Assembly: GCA_015206945.1 (NCBI GenBank)
Contig: JADEXV010000009.1
Span: 1 to 64,000 of the forward strand
Length of the DNA: 64,000 nucleotides
From: Nostocales cyanobacterium LEGE 12452
GTDB taxonomy: Bacteria; Cyanobacteriota; Cyanobacteriia; Cyanobacteriales; Nostocaceae
Direction: 5' to 3'
Numbering within the stretch: the stretch's first letter is position 1; every line of letters starts with the position of its first letter. The translations under genes and the position numbers were made by a program. Under the pieces are notes generated by a model. The model was not told where the DNA came from. It did no database searches and was given only the letters and a program-made list of their open reading frames with translations. Shown here piece by piece: positions 45,762 to 54,951 of the stretch.

Positions 45762-45913
45762 AGTTGTGCCCGCTGGACTACTAAATTGAAAATTTAAATT
45801 AGTTGCAGTAAAGGCGTTATATATTACGTCTTTACGGGTAATTTATTTAGCCTATAATCTCAACAATTCTGTCTAAGCTTTTCACACCGATCAAGCGTAA
45901 AAATACTGGGAAA

Positions 45914-47212
45914 ATGATTCAATTGCGAAAATTTAAACAACTTGTTGCTTTTGTACTGCTTGGCTTATTAACCAGTTGGATTGTAAGTTGCAGTACAGGT
46001 AATGTTAATACAAGTACAAAACAAGCTACTTCAGGAGTGGGAACTGTTGAGTTTTGGACAATGCAACTCCAACCTCAATTTACCGACTACTTCAAAAGCC
46101 TAATTGCGAATTTTGAATCGCAAAATCCAGGTATAAAGATTAACTGGGTTGATGTACCTTGGGCAGCAATGGAGAACAAAATATTAACAGCTGTCTCCGC
46201 AAAAACGCCACCTGATGTAGTCAACTTAAATCCGGGTTTTGCTTCTCAGCTTGCCGGACGAAATGCCTGGTTAGATTTAGATGCGAAAGTCCCAAATGAT
46301 GTACGTTCCTCCTATCTGCCGAATATCTGGAAAGCAAGCACGCTTAATGGCAAGAGTTTTGGGATTCCCTGGTATCTCACCACACGGTTAACCATTTATA
46401 ACACTGATTTATTAAAACAGGCAGGTATCAATAAAGTCCCTGCAACCTACGCAGAATTGGCACAAGTCGCGCAACAAATTAAAGACAAGACGGGTAAGTA
46501 TGCCTTTTTTGTGACTTTCGTACCGCAAGATTCCGGTGAAGTGCTGGAATCATTCGTGCAAATGGGAGTCACCTTAATAGATGCTGAGGGTAAAGCGGCG
46601 TTTAATTCAGCACCAGGAAAAGCCGCGTTTCAGTATTGGGTAGACTTGTATAAAAAAGGTTTGCTTCCTAAAGAGGCTTTAACCCAAGGACATCGCCATG
46701 CGATCGATTTATACCAATCTGGAGAGACTGCGTTTCTAGCTTCTGGGCCAGAGTTCCTGAAAACGATCGCTAATAATGCGCCAAAAATTGCTCAAGCTTC
46801 GCAAATAGCACCTCAACTCACTGGTGACACAGGTAAGAAAAATGTCGCGGTAATGAACATAGTTATTCCCCGCGACAGCAAACAACCAGATGGCGCTGTG
46901 AAATTTGCTTTATTTGTCACCAATGACGAAAATCAGCTAGCCTTTGCTAAAGCTGCAAATGTCCTACCTTCTACAATCAAAGCATTGTCTGATACTTACT
47001 TTAAAGATGTTCCAGCTAATGCTTCAACAGTAGAAAAAGCGCGAGTTATTACTGCCCAACAACTGCAACAGGCAGAAATATTAACCCCTACTTTGAAGGA
47101 TTTTAATAAACTGCAAAAGGCAGTTTACGAAAACTTGCAAGCAGCAATGTTAGATCAAAAAACTGTAGATAAAGCCGTAGAAGATGCGGCGCAAGAGTGG
47201 AACAACAAATAA
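45914..47212 (+). CDS. ABC transporter sugar-binding lipoprotein
   Basis: A 432-residue extracellular solute-binding protein of family 1. A lipoprotein signal ends in WIVSC with Cys26 as the lipidation site. The mature part shows VEFWTMQLQPQ, FESQNPGIKINWVDVPW and DVVNLNPGFASQL, as in maltose/glycerol-3-phosphate-type binding proteins, and a late FASGPEFLKTI-type hinge region. It should capture an oligosaccharide or polyol for an ABC importer, but no permease or ATPase gene is adjacent; these are frequently encoded elsewhere in cyanobacteria. Confidence 0.9.
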   Translation: MIQLRKFKQLVAFVLLGLLTSWIVSCSTGNVNTSTKQATSGVGTVEFWTMQLQPQFTDYFKSLIANFESQNPGIKINWVDVPWAAMENKILTAVSAKTPPDVVNLNPGFASQLAGRNAWLDLDAKVPNDVRSSYLPNIWKASTLNGKSFGIPWYLTTRLTIYNTDLLKQAGINKVPATYAELAQVAQQIKDKTGKYAFFVTFVPQDSGEVLESFVQMGVTLIDAEGKAAFNSAPGKAAFQYWVDLYKKGLLPKEALTQGHRHAIDLYQSGETAFLASGPEFLKTIANNAPKIAQASQIAPQLTGDTGKKNVAVMNIVIPRDSKQPDGAVKFALFVTNDENQLAFAKAANVLPSTIKALSDTYFKDVPANASTVEKARVITAQQLQQAEILTPTLKDFNKLQKAVYENLQAAMLDQKTVDKAVEDAAQEWNNK

Positions 47213-47219
47213 ATTCGTA

Positions 47220-47320
47220 ATACTTCTCTACGAGAGGCTGCGCCAACAGCTACGCGGTAGTTGAATCTCGACTTCGCTCGATTACCGCGCAGTCGAAACT
47301 CAGTACAAGTTCGTAATTCG
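47220..47320. repeat. Compound dispersed repeats between convergent genes
   Basis: Contains ctacgagaggctgcgcc, ctcgacttcgctcgattacc and a doubled gtaattcgtaatta word. These repeat words are seen elsewhere in the window (for example 6790-6808). Confidence 0.6.
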
Positions 47321-47323
47321 TAA

Positions 47324-48667
47324 TTATGATTTACGAATTATATTGGTGGTTGATAAAAAATCGCCTACTAAATAAAGGGAACCACACAAAACGATTAAAT
47401 CGTCTGTGGTAGCGGTTGAGGTTGCGGCTTCTAGTGCTGTGAATAAATTTGGATGGATTTGGCGATCGCTTAATTCGGGACAGAGGTTGTAAGCTAGGTT
47501 TGATAAGTAGTTTAAGTCAGCGGAAGTTCTACCGGGCCAGGGTTCTACTGGTATTGGCACTAAATAAAGGCGATCGCCTGGTCGCAGTAATGCGGTAAAA
47601 ATATCAGTATGATCCTTATCGGCAAACATTCCTATAACCCAATTTGCGGGTTTGGAGTTAACTGCATCTAAGCTATCAACATATTGGCGCAGAACTTGGG
47701 CGGCGGCGGTATTATGAGCGCCATCAAGTAATAATTTATGGTTTTTCCAAGTAGTCCATTGCATCCGCCCCGGCCATTTAGTTTTAGCCATGCCGTTAGT
47801 TATGGCTTCTTCTGAAATCTGCCAACCCTGTTGTTGGAGAATTTCTAAAGCGGCTATTGCCAAAGCTGAATTAGTTAACTGAATTTGTCCCGCTAAGGGC
47901 AACGGATATTTAATAGAGTGATGGGCTGATTTTTTAATTTCCCCCTCTGCCCCTCTGCCCTTCTGCCCCTCTGCTTCACATATATACTCTGCCCATCCTG
48001 TAGCGATTTCACGGGCGGGTTGAGGTGTAAAAATTGGGCATTGTAATTCTAAGGCACGCGATCGCACCACTTTCTCTGCCTCTGGTGGTAATGGCCCAAC
48101 CACAACAGGGCATCCAGGTTTAAGAATACCTGCTTTTTCTCTAGCAATATCAGCGACGGTAGGGCCAAGTTGTTGCCAGTGTTCCCGGCTAATGGAAGTG
48201 ATGAGCGTAACCAAAGGTTCCAAGCAGACGTTAGTTGCATCTAAGCGCCCTCCCAGTCCGACTTCTACTACAGCCACATCAACTTGTTGCTGGGCAAAAT
48301 ATAACCAAGCAGCTGCCGTAATTACTTCAAACTGAGTTGCCGATTCGTCACCAGCACGAACAACCGCTTGGACTTTTTCTAATAATTGGCTTAATTCCTC
48401 AGAGGAAATTGGCTGTTCATTCAGACAAATACGTTCCGTCCAATCAACTAAATGGGGTGAAGTGTAGCGTCCTGTACGATAACCAGCCTCAGTGAGTACT
48501 GAGGAAATATAGGCACAGACTGAACCTTTGCCATTAGTGCCAGCAACATGAATTACCGGGACTTGATGATGGGGATTGCCAAGATTTGCCAACAGATTGA
48601 CAATGCGATCGAGTCCTAAATGGACACCAAAGCGTTGCAGGGGTTGTATTACAGAATCAATATCCAA
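47324..48667 (-). CDS. folC: Bifunctional folylpolyglutamate/dihydrofolate synthase
   Basis: A 447-residue Mur-ligase-type enzyme that adds glutamate to folates. The P-loop HVAGTNGKGSVCAY, the CxRTGRYTSPH segment and DGAHN are typical. The frame is open to 48796, but the first 43 codons come from a dispersed repeat and are unlikely original; a TTG at 48667 would give the usual short opening LDIDSVIQPLQRFGVHL. The actual start may be TTG or may have been captured from the repeat. A low-complexity insert (EAEGQKGRGAEGE) near the middle is encoded by an in-frame CCCCTCTGC-type repeat. Core catalytic motifs are intact, so the enzyme is probably functional. Confidence 0.85.
   Translation of the reverse strand: MDIDSVIQPLQRFGVHLGLDRIVNLLANLGNPHHQVPVIHVAGTNGKGSVCAYISSVLTEAGYRTGRYTSPHLVDWTERICLNEQPISSEELSQLLEKVQAVVRAGDESATQFEVITAAAWLYFAQQQVDVAVVEVGLGGRLDATNVCLEPLVTLITSISREHWQQLGPTVADIAREKAGILKPGCPVVVGPLPPEAEKVVRSRALELQCPIFTPQPAREIATGWAEYICEAEGQKGRGAEGEIKKSAHHSIKYPLPLAGQIQLTNSALAIAALEILQQQGWQISEEAITNGMAKTKWPGRMQWTTWKNHKLLLDGAHNTAAAQVLRQYVDSLDAVNSKPANWVIGMFADKDHTDIFTALLRPGDRLYLVPIPVEPWPGRTSADLNYLSNLAYNLCPELSDRQIHPNLFTALEAATSTATTDDLIVLCGSLYLVGDFLSTTNIIRKS
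47941..47976. repeat. In-frame 9-nt tandem repeat inside folC
   Basis: Four degenerate copies of ccctctgcc/ccttctgcc. On the coding strand they specify EGQKGRGAEGE, absent from the conserved FolC fold. Copy number is likely polymorphic. Confidence 0.8.
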
Positions 48668-48679
48668 GGTAGGGAAATG

Positions 48680-48790
48680 GGGGATGAGGGAGCAGGGGAG
48701 CAGCACTTCGGCTACGCTCAGTGACCAAGGAGCAGAGGAGTAAGGGAGAAGTTGCAGTAAGTTTTTCCCCTCTGCCTCTTCTACCCCATG
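48680..48790. repeat. Long dispersed repeat, left copy (inverted relative to 49140-49240)
   Basis: Contains gcttcggctacgctcagtga-like words and aagttgcagtaagtttttcc. Its reverse complement matches 49145-49235 closely (ggggaaaaact-act-gcaacttctc, cactgagcgtagccgaagt, ctgctcccctgc). The repeat extends into the annotated 5' part of folC. Confidence 0.8.
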
Positions 48791-48871
48791 TCCCATTAAT
48801 CGATATGAACAAAACCGACTGCCTCTGTGAAGATAAACAGTCGGTTAAAAAATGATGATATTGAGCCTAAA

Positions 48872-48997
48872 TTAGGCTTCCCGATCCAAAAAGCCTTGAA
48901 TTTGTCTTAAAGCCGCAGCGCCAATATTGAACACTGCCCAGCTAGCGGCAATAACAACTGGTGCTAAAACGATCGCTATACGGTAATCGATATCCAT
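48872..48997 (-). CDS. psbY: Photosystem II protein PsbY
   Basis: A 41-residue single-helix protein: [20 protein letters not shown], continuing through [19 protein letters not shown]. PsbY is a peripheral subunit of photosystem II near cytochrome b559. The start is supported by a gaggggt ribosome-binding site. It is too short to stand out among reading frames but the sequence matches the family along its whole length. It lies between two inverted copies of a long dispersed repeat and is divergent from nothing nearby; it is probably monocistronic. Confidence 0.9.
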   Translation of the reverse strand: MDIDYRIAIVLAPVVIAASWAVFNIGAAALRQIQGFLDREA

Positions 48998-49139
48998 ATC
49001 TAGAACCCCTCTTTTAAGTAGAAATTAAAGTTTTGTCAACAGCTCTCATTTTTATTTTTAGCTGAAGTGGGCAATTTTTCCAAATACAAATGTAAAGAAT
49101 GTTTAATTTATGGGCTATTGAGCATTGGTTATTGGGCAT

Positions 49140-49240
49140 AAGAGGCAGAGTACAGAGGGGAAAAACTGACTGCAACTTCTCCTCGGTCACTGAGCGTAGC
49201 CGAAGTCCTGCTCCCCTGCCCTTGTCCCCACTCCCTACTC
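49140..49240. repeat. Long dispersed repeat, right copy
   Basis: Inverted partner of 48680-48790. Contains gaggggaaaaactgactgc, cggtcactgagcgtagccg and cctgctcccctgcc. The pair brackets psbY. Confidence 0.8.
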
Positions 49241-49241
49241 T

Positions 49242-49769
49242 CTAAGCCTTGCTAAAACCAATATCAGTACCCTTCCCAGCATGAACTAAAGCTAACTTTT
49301 GGTAACGTTTAGCGTGTTGAATCAGTTCTGCGGCTTCAACATCTGTTACTTGCCGTAATACTTTACCTGGAATACCGACAACTAAAGACAAAGGCGGTAC
49401 ATTTTTAGTTACCACTGCGCCAGCACCAATAATGCTACCAGCGCCCACTCGTACCCCATCTAAAATCACTGCGCCAATGCCAATCAAACTTCCACGCTCA
49501 ATGTAAGCAGAATGTACTACAGCGCGATGCCCTACGGTAACATGATCTTCTAAGATTGTTGGAAAACCAGCATCACCATGTAGAATTGCACCATCCTGAA
49601 TATTTGTGCATTCGCCAATTTCAATTTGTTCTACATCTCCCCTAACCACTGCTCCATACCAAATGCTCACTCCTGTTGCTATATTTACCGAACCCATAAC
49701 AACAGCATTGTTCGCAATGAAGGCAGCTTGAGAAAAATCAGGAGATGTCCAGTAAGAAGCGGTAGACAC
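49242..49769 (-). CDS. Gamma-carbonic-anhydrase-like hexapeptide-repeat protein
   Basis: A 175-residue left-handed beta-helix protein of the YrdA/gamma-CA group. Hexapeptide repeats run over about residues 20-140, and the three metal-ligand histidines are in place: His64 (LHGDA), His81 (TVGHR) and His86 (VVHSA). Related to CcmM N-terminal domains but without RuBisCO-like repeats, so this is the stand-alone type; many such proteins lack measurable anhydrase activity. The frame is open to 49847, but the family normally begins about at STASYWTSPDF, so the GTG at 49769 is preferred. A copper, zinc or ferrous site is likely. Confidence 0.85.
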   Translation of the reverse strand: MSTASYWTSPDFSQAAFIANNAVVMGSVNIATGVSIWYGAVVRGDVEQIEIGECTNIQDGAILHGDAGFPTILEDHVTVGHRAVVHSAYIERGSLIGIGAVILDGVRVGAGSIIGAGAVVTKNVPPLSLVVGIPGKVLRQVTDVEAAELIQHAKRYQKLALVHAGKGTDIGFSKA

Positions 49770-50008
49770 GATAGAATATGAATATGGTACCCAGGAACAC
49801 TGGAGAAACTCCAACCTTTGAGGCTGGTTGCACAACCAGGATATCACAGCGTCAAGCCTCTACGCTGAGGAAAACACTAGTGAACAATGTTCCTGCCGCA
49901 ACACCGTGTCTATGCAGCAGTGAGCAAGTAACTCAAAGTGGTTGAGCCGAAGTGTATAATCCAACCCACTAGTGCTGGTGAAGACAAAATTATGTTTGTA
50001 CGCACTTC

Positions 50009-50521
50009 ATGATGAATCCAGGTTTGCAGTACCCGATGTTTGGGCCGGAAATACAGTGTCCCCATTGTCGCCAGACTATTCCGGCGTTGACACTAACAGA
50101 TACCTATCTGTGTTCGCGTCATGGCGCGTTTGAAGCTAATCCTAAAAATGGAGAGTTAATCCATTTGCAATCGGGGCGTCATTGGCGGAGGTGGAATAAT
50201 GAATGGTATAGACAACATACTCATCCTGATGGTATTCGCTTTGAAATTCACGAAGCATTAGACAAGCTCTATACCCAAGGTTTTCGAGCAACACGAGTAA
50301 TTATTGCTCGACGCTATCAGGAATTGATGAGTGGCTACTTAGAACGCAGCACGCCTTGGCGTTCTGGACAACCAGAAGCTACTGCGGCGCGTTTGTACGG
50401 TTTACCCGTGGAGTTTAGCCCTGAGACTTCAGAAGATGACTGTTGGGAAGTGATTAATTTTGACTTGGAAAAAGAGCCTGGTGTCCCTGTACGCTACCCT
50501 TATTTCAGGTTGTTTGAATAA
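50009..50521 (+). CDS. Conserved cyanobacterial zinc-finger protein (TIGR02652-like)
   Basis: A 170-residue protein found throughout cyanobacteria, function unknown. It opens with a probable zinc ribbon: Cys17-x2-Cys20 (CPHC) and Cys35-x2-His38 (CSRH). The middle is rich in conserved aromatic and charged residues (HWRRWNNEWYRQH, LYTQGFRATRVIIARRYQEL). The recognised family is TIGR02652, recalled by resemblance. Two ATG codons stand at the start (50009, 50012). It is divergent from the gamma-CA-like gene. Confidence 0.8.
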   Translation: MMNPGLQYPMFGPEIQCPHCRQTIPALTLTDTYLCSRHGAFEANPKNGELIHLQSGRHWRRWNNEWYRQHTHPDGIRFEIHEALDKLYTQGFRATRVIIARRYQELMSGYLERSTPWRSGQPEATAARLYGLPVEFSPETSEDDCWEVINFDLEKEPGVPVRYPYFRLFE

Positions 50522-50532
50522 TGGTCAATAAT

Positions 50533-50662
50533 TAGTGCTGAGTGCTGAGTGCTGAGTTCTGAGGGAGAAGAAGTTTTAATTGCACTCAATTCAAAAGTTG
50601 TTCATCCTTAGAATTTAAGTTTAAGGTCTTACTCAGCACTCGTTACTCAGCACTCAGCACTA
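50533..50662. repeat. STRR pair: gtgctga heptamers and inverted copy
   Basis: Left arm gtgctgagtgctgagtgctg (50534 on) and right arm actcagcactcgttactcag (50631 on) are inverted copies flanking about 70 bases. The right arm ends only a few bases before the start codon of the next gene and occupies its expected ribosome-binding region. Confidence 0.85.
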
Positions 50663-50669
50663 CTGTCTT

Positions 50670-51113
50670 ATGCACCACGCCTCTATTCGGACTGCGAATA
50701 TTCATCAAGCGATCGCTTTCTACGAACTTTTAGGGTTTACAATCTCAGAACGCTTTACCACAGGCTACACCCTAGCTTGCTGGATGGAAGGATTGGGCGG
50801 CAGAATTGAACTGATCCAAATTCCCGAACCAAAACCAGCCCCAGATGCGTTTGCTGATGAGCATTATGTAGGGTATTATCATCTCTCGTTCGATTTAACT
50901 GAAATTACACCAGATTTACCTAGCTGGTTGACAAGTTTACAAGAACGTGCATCACTAGCTGCTGAGAGTCAACCCGAAGGATTAGAACCATTGAAGGTGC
51001 TTTTAGAACCGACACAACAGCAAATAGGCGATCGCATTTACGAAGTAGCTTTCATCGCCGATACTGATGGCTTACCTCTGGAATTCATTCGGATTTTAGC
51101 AAAACTCCCATAA
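50670..51113 (+). CDS. VOC-family protein (glyoxalase I-like)
   Basis: A 147-residue vicinal-oxygen-chelate domain protein with two babababb modules: HASIRTANIHQAIAFYELLG at the start and the late VAFIADTDGLPLEFIRIL strand. Probable metal ligands are His3, Glu at ELIQIPEP, His in YYHLSFD and Glu in PLEFIR. Glyoxalase I is a possible role but other VOC activities fit equally. Its upstream region is occupied by a heptamer repeat. Confidence 0.85.
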   Translation: MHHASIRTANIHQAIAFYELLGFTISERFTTGYTLACWMEGLGGRIELIQIPEPKPAPDAFADEHYVGYYHLSFDLTEITPDLPSWLTSLQERASLAAESQPEGLEPLKVLLEPTQQQIGDRIYEVAFIADTDGLPLEFIRILAKLP

Positions 51114-51255
51114 TTTAGCTTTTTTATTACCTTTGTTGCTAATATATTGTTTTTCTGTATTGTTACTGAAGTCACAGATTTTTTTGCCAGATTAAAGTGT
51201 AGTCACTCACAAAAACAATTATGTAACTTAATTTACAGATAAATCTGCTAAATAC

Positions 51256-54093
51256 ATGTATGGATTTCCCAAATTTTATTCTAAATTTTATAAATATCCC
51301 TTGCCGTTATTACTTTTAAGTTTATGGCTAGTAGCTGTTTTTTTGTTGAGCGATCGACCTGCTCATAGCCAACATCCAGTGATATCTACTAACAAAGAAA
51401 AATATCAGTCAACCTTGCTAGCAAAAAGAATAATGCCCTCAACACTGACAGAAAATGTCCGCAAGACAGTGCTGGAGAATGGTCTAACTGTCCTGACAAA
51501 GGAAGTGCATACTGCGCCAGTGGTGACGGTGCAGGTGTGGTACAAGGTTGGCTCGCGTAACGAAGAACCAGGTGTGAACGGCATTGCCCACCAGTTGGAA
51601 CACATGATGTTTAAAGGTACAAAAAACCGTCCAATTCAATTTGGACGTTTGTTTAGTGCTTTAGGTAGTGATTCCAATGCTTTCACCAGCTACGATCAAA
51701 CTGCATATTACGGTACTGTGGAACGAAACAAGCTGAAAGCGCTCTTGGTGCTGGAAGCAGACAGAATGCGAAATTCCCAGATTGAGCCAGAGCAATTAGC
51801 GAGTGAAAAGCGGGTAGTAATTTCGGAGTTGCAAGGTTACGAAAACAGTCCAGAATATCGTCTCAACCGCGCTGTCATGCAAGCGGTGTTTCCCAATCAT
51901 GCTTATGGGTTGCCTGTAGGTGGCACTAAAGCTGATGTCGAGAAGTTTGAAGTTGAGCAGGTAGAAAAATATTACCGCAATTTTTACAGTCCCGATAATG
52001 CCGTCTTAGTGATTGTTGGAGACTTTCAAACTGCAAATACTCTTGAAACAATTAAAGAAGTGTTTGGCAAATTATCCAGGCAGGAGGCAGAAGTTATTTC
52101 TCCCTCATCTCCATCACTCAGCACTCATCACTCAGCACTCAGCACTCCCATCATATTGCGAGAACCGGGAGCAGGGCGGCTGTTACAAGTTGTGTATCCG
52201 CTACCGGATGCAAATCAACCGGATGTCCCGGCGCTGGATGTAATGGATTACATCTTGACAGAGGGACGGAATTCTAGACTTTATCAGGCATTGGTGGAAT
52301 CAGGTTTAGCTAGTGAAGTTACAGCATCCGTCACCAGTTTGCGAGAATCTGGCTGGTATGAAGTGTTGGTGACGGCTGGAGCTAAACAAGATTTGAAAAA
52401 AATTGACTCAATGTTGAGTAGTGCGATCGCTAATGTAGCAGAAAAAGGTGTGACATCTGAGGAAGTTGAACAAGCCAAAACTCAATTAGCAGCAGATGTA
52501 ATTTTGAGTAACCGTGATATCACCTCTCAAGCAATGCGATTGGGGACTGATGAGACAACCGTTGGTGATTATCGCTACACAGACCGCTATTTGGCAGCTG
52601 TTAGTCTGGTGAAGCCGACGGATGTTGTTGCTGTGATTAACAAATACTTGACAAAAGAAGCGCGGACAGTAGGTTTTTTTGAACCAACCCAGAAGCGGAT
52701 AACAGAAGTTGCTGGCAAACCAGACTCAGCCCAAACTACAGAAAATTTCTCTCCTGGCGCACCTGTGCTTTTTTCTGAGGTGATAAAATACTTACCACCT
52801 GTGGATTTGGCTACAGATGCGATTTCTCAAGTCTTACCCCAGGAATTTAAATTGACTAACGGATTGCGGATATTACTGTTACCCGATCGCAGTACTCCCA
52901 CCGTTACCTTGAGCGGTTATATTCAAGCTGGGACAGAATTCGATCCAGAGAATAAAGCTGGATTGGCTGCTTTTGTGGCAGATAATTTGCTAAATGGTAC
53001 TAAGAGCAAGGATGTTTTAACTATTGCTAAAGTCTTAGGAGAACGAGGCGCAAGTCTAGACTTTCAAACCTACCGTGAAGGCGTGCATATCGAAGGTGAT
53101 AGTCTAGCAGATGATTTGCCGATACTCCTGGAGATATTGGCAGATGTTGTTAAAAATAGTAGCTTTCCCAGCAAAGAGTTAGAACTGCATCGCCAACAAA
53201 CTTTAACTGATTTGCAACAGGAATTAGATGAGCCATCAGAAGTAGCCAGGAGAGTATTTGTTCAGTCAATTTATCCGAAAAAACATCCCTTACATACCTT
53301 CCCGACAGAGGAGAGTTTACAGCAGATTCAGCACCAGGATGTGATTGATTTCAAAACCAAACATTATCGCCCAGATACAACAGTGCTAGCGCTGGTGGGA
53401 GATTTCGATCTAGACAAAGTGCGATCGCTGATTAAAAATAAGTTTGGAGACTGGGAAGTTAGCGGAAAAGCACCCACATTAAAATATCCCCCGGTGGCAA
53501 TGCCGGAGAAAATTGTCAGTGTCAACCCAGTTTTACCAGATAAAGCCCAAGCTGTAACTTATATGGGTTACACAGGTATTAACCGTTACGATCCTCGGTT
53601 TCATGCAGCTTTAGTATTGAACCAGATATTGGGAGGCGATACCTTATCTAGTAGACTAGGTGCAGAAGTGCGCGATCGCCAAGGTTTGAGCTATGGAATT
53701 TATAGCTCCTTCCAAGCCGGGAAGAATGTAGGGACATTTTTGATTGAGATGCAGACTAGTCCTGAAGATAGCAGTAAAGCGATCGCTAGTACCCGCCAGA
53801 TGCTACAGCAAATCCATCAACAAGGCGTAACTGCACTAGAAGTAGAAACAGCTAAACGCACCCTCATCAGCAACTACAACGTTTCCTTAGCAAACCCAGA
53901 GGAATTAACAGATAGAATTCTGATGAATGAGGTATACGGATTAGATAAAGTAGAATTACACTCCTTCACTGATAAAATCCAGAAAGTTACCCTTACCCAA
54001 GTTAATCAAGCAGCTCGTGAGTTACTCCACCCAGATCAAATCGTAGTTGTTACTGCTGGGCCATCTGTGTTAGCAGAGAAAAGTATTAGGTAG
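51256..54093 (+). CDS. Two-module M16-family zinc metallopeptidase, exported
   Basis: A 945-residue peptidase with an N-terminal hydrophobic helix (about 15-32) serving as signal or anchor. The first module has the inverted zinc motif HxxEH (His112, Glu115, His116) and the distal Glu191 (SELQGYENSPE). The second half (about 515-940) contains two more M16 domains, inactive in zinc binding, and ends with the R/Y pair region SSRLGAEVRDRQGLSYGIYS. It resembles the processing-peptidase/pitrilysin group. An in-frame short repeat (52112-52148) codes for SSPSLSTHHSALSTP between the first two domains. Periplasmic protein processing or turnover is likely. Confidence 0.9.
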   Translation: MYGFPKFYSKFYKYPLPLLLLSLWLVAVFLLSDRPAHSQHPVISTNKEKYQSTLLAKRIMPSTLTENVRKTVLENGLTVLTKEVHTAPVVTVQVWYKVGSRNEEPGVNGIAHQLEHMMFKGTKNRPIQFGRLFSALGSDSNAFTSYDQTAYYGTVERNKLKALLVLEADRMRNSQIEPEQLASEKRVVISELQGYENSPEYRLNRAVMQAVFPNHAYGLPVGGTKADVEKFEVEQVEKYYRNFYSPDNAVLVIVGDFQTANTLETIKEVFGKLSRQEAEVISPSSPSLSTHHSALSTPIILREPGAGRLLQVVYPLPDANQPDVPALDVMDYILTEGRNSRLYQALVESGLASEVTASVTSLRESGWYEVLVTAGAKQDLKKIDSMLSSAIANVAEKGVTSEEVEQAKTQLAADVILSNRDITSQAMRLGTDETTVGDYRYTDRYLAAVSLVKPTDVVAVINKYLTKEARTVGFFEPTQKRITEVAGKPDSAQTTENFSPGAPVLFSEVIKYLPPVDLATDAISQVLPQEFKLTNGLRILLLPDRSTPTVTLSGYIQAGTEFDPENKAGLAAFVADNLLNGTKSKDVLTIAKVLGERGASLDFQTYREGVHIEGDSLADDLPILLEILADVVKNSSFPSKELELHRQQTLTDLQQELDEPSEVARRVFVQSIYPKKHPLHTFPTEESLQQIQHQDVIDFKTKHYRPDTTVLALVGDFDLDKVRSLIKNKFGDWEVSGKAPTLKYPPVAMPEKIVSVNPVLPDKAQAVTYMGYTGINRYDPRFHAALVLNQILGGDTLSSRLGAEVRDRQGLSYGIYSSFQAGKNVGTFLIEMQTSPEDSSKAIASTRQMLQQIHQQGVTALEVETAKRTLISNYNVSLANPEELTDRILMNEVYGLDKVELHSFTDKIQKVTLTQVNQAARELLHPDQIVVVTAGPSVLAEKSIR
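52112..52148. repeat. In-frame STRR inside the M16 peptidase gene
   Basis: Tandem cactcag/actcatc heptamers in frame, coding Ser-Leu-Ser-Thr-His-His-Ser-Ala-Leu-Ser-Thr. Located in the linker between two M16 domains, where extra residues are tolerated. Confidence 0.85.
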
Positions 54094-54197
54094 AGATAAG
54101 GCACTGGGCATGGATAATATAAAGAATAGGTAAAGTGGTTTTTCCCGCTACCTATTAATTGTTATTGCTCATCAGCATTGCCTTTTGAGAATTAGTG

Positions 54198-54722
54198 ATG
54201 AAAATTTATAACTGTTTTTACGAAATTGTAATTAAATCCCTTAGTTTCACAATTCCTGCTTTGGTACAAATATTACGGCGTAACTACGTGATATTAACGT
54301 TACTCCTACCTCTAAATTTCATCGCTGCTACTCCAGCAATGGCGGCGAATTTGTCTGGCGATTTGCTCAAGCAACCAGCTACGGAAATTACAGTTAGCTT
54401 GGGTAATGCGGCTAACGAACTCAAATTTGAACCAAATCATTTGGAATTTGAGGTTGGCAAACGCTATCAACTACAGCTTACTAATCCCAGCCAACTGAAG
54501 CACTATTTTACCGCTAAAGATTTTGCCGATGGCATCTGGACACAAAAAGTTGAAGCAGGCAAAGTAGAAATCAAAGGAGCCATTCACGAACTAGAACTCA
54601 AGCCCGGTGCTGAAGCCGAATGGGTATTTGTGCCCTTGAAATCTGGTACTTATGGTTTACGTTGTACAATACCAGGACATACAGAAGCAGGTATGACTGG
54701 AGAGATTGCCATCAAAAATTAA
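54198..54722 (+). CDS. Cupredoxin-domain protein, exported
   Basis: A 174-residue protein with a hydrophobic export segment (about 30-50, ending TPAMAA). The mature beta-sandwich has a complete type 1 copper site: His102 (LKHYF), Cys156, His161 and Met166 (RCTIPGHTEAGM). It is probably a periplasmic or lumenal electron carrier or copper-handling protein; it is longer and less acidic than plastocyanin and lacks its canonical sequence. The ATG at 54198 follows GTG at 54195. It stands 100 bases after the peptidase. Confidence 0.87.
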   Translation: MKIYNCFYEIVIKSLSFTIPALVQILRRNYVILTLLLPLNFIAATPAMAANLSGDLLKQPATEITVSLGNAANELKFEPNHLEFEVGKRYQLQLTNPSQLKHYFTAKDFADGIWTQKVEAGKVEIKGAIHELELKPGAEAEWVFVPLKSGTYGLRCTIPGHTEAGMTGEIAIKN

Positions 54723-54951
54723 AAATAATTGAGCTAAAGACAACATCTCATTAAGGTGATTAAATTCTCTGCGTAGCTCTGCGCTTAACTTCGCGCCCCT
54801 CTGCGTTTAAATTTCAACCCTCAATTCATCACAATTTTAGACCAAACTGCACTAACTTCCATAGTGTTAAATTATAGATATTATTTCTCAATTAATCTAG
54901 AGAAAGCACTCATACTTCAGCGTCAAAGCCACCAGTAATTATTAATTTACC

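Noticed and set aside
50533-50662. Possible CRISPR-like array
   Set aside because: The units are 7-base tandem repeats with no unique spacers; they are STRR repeats.
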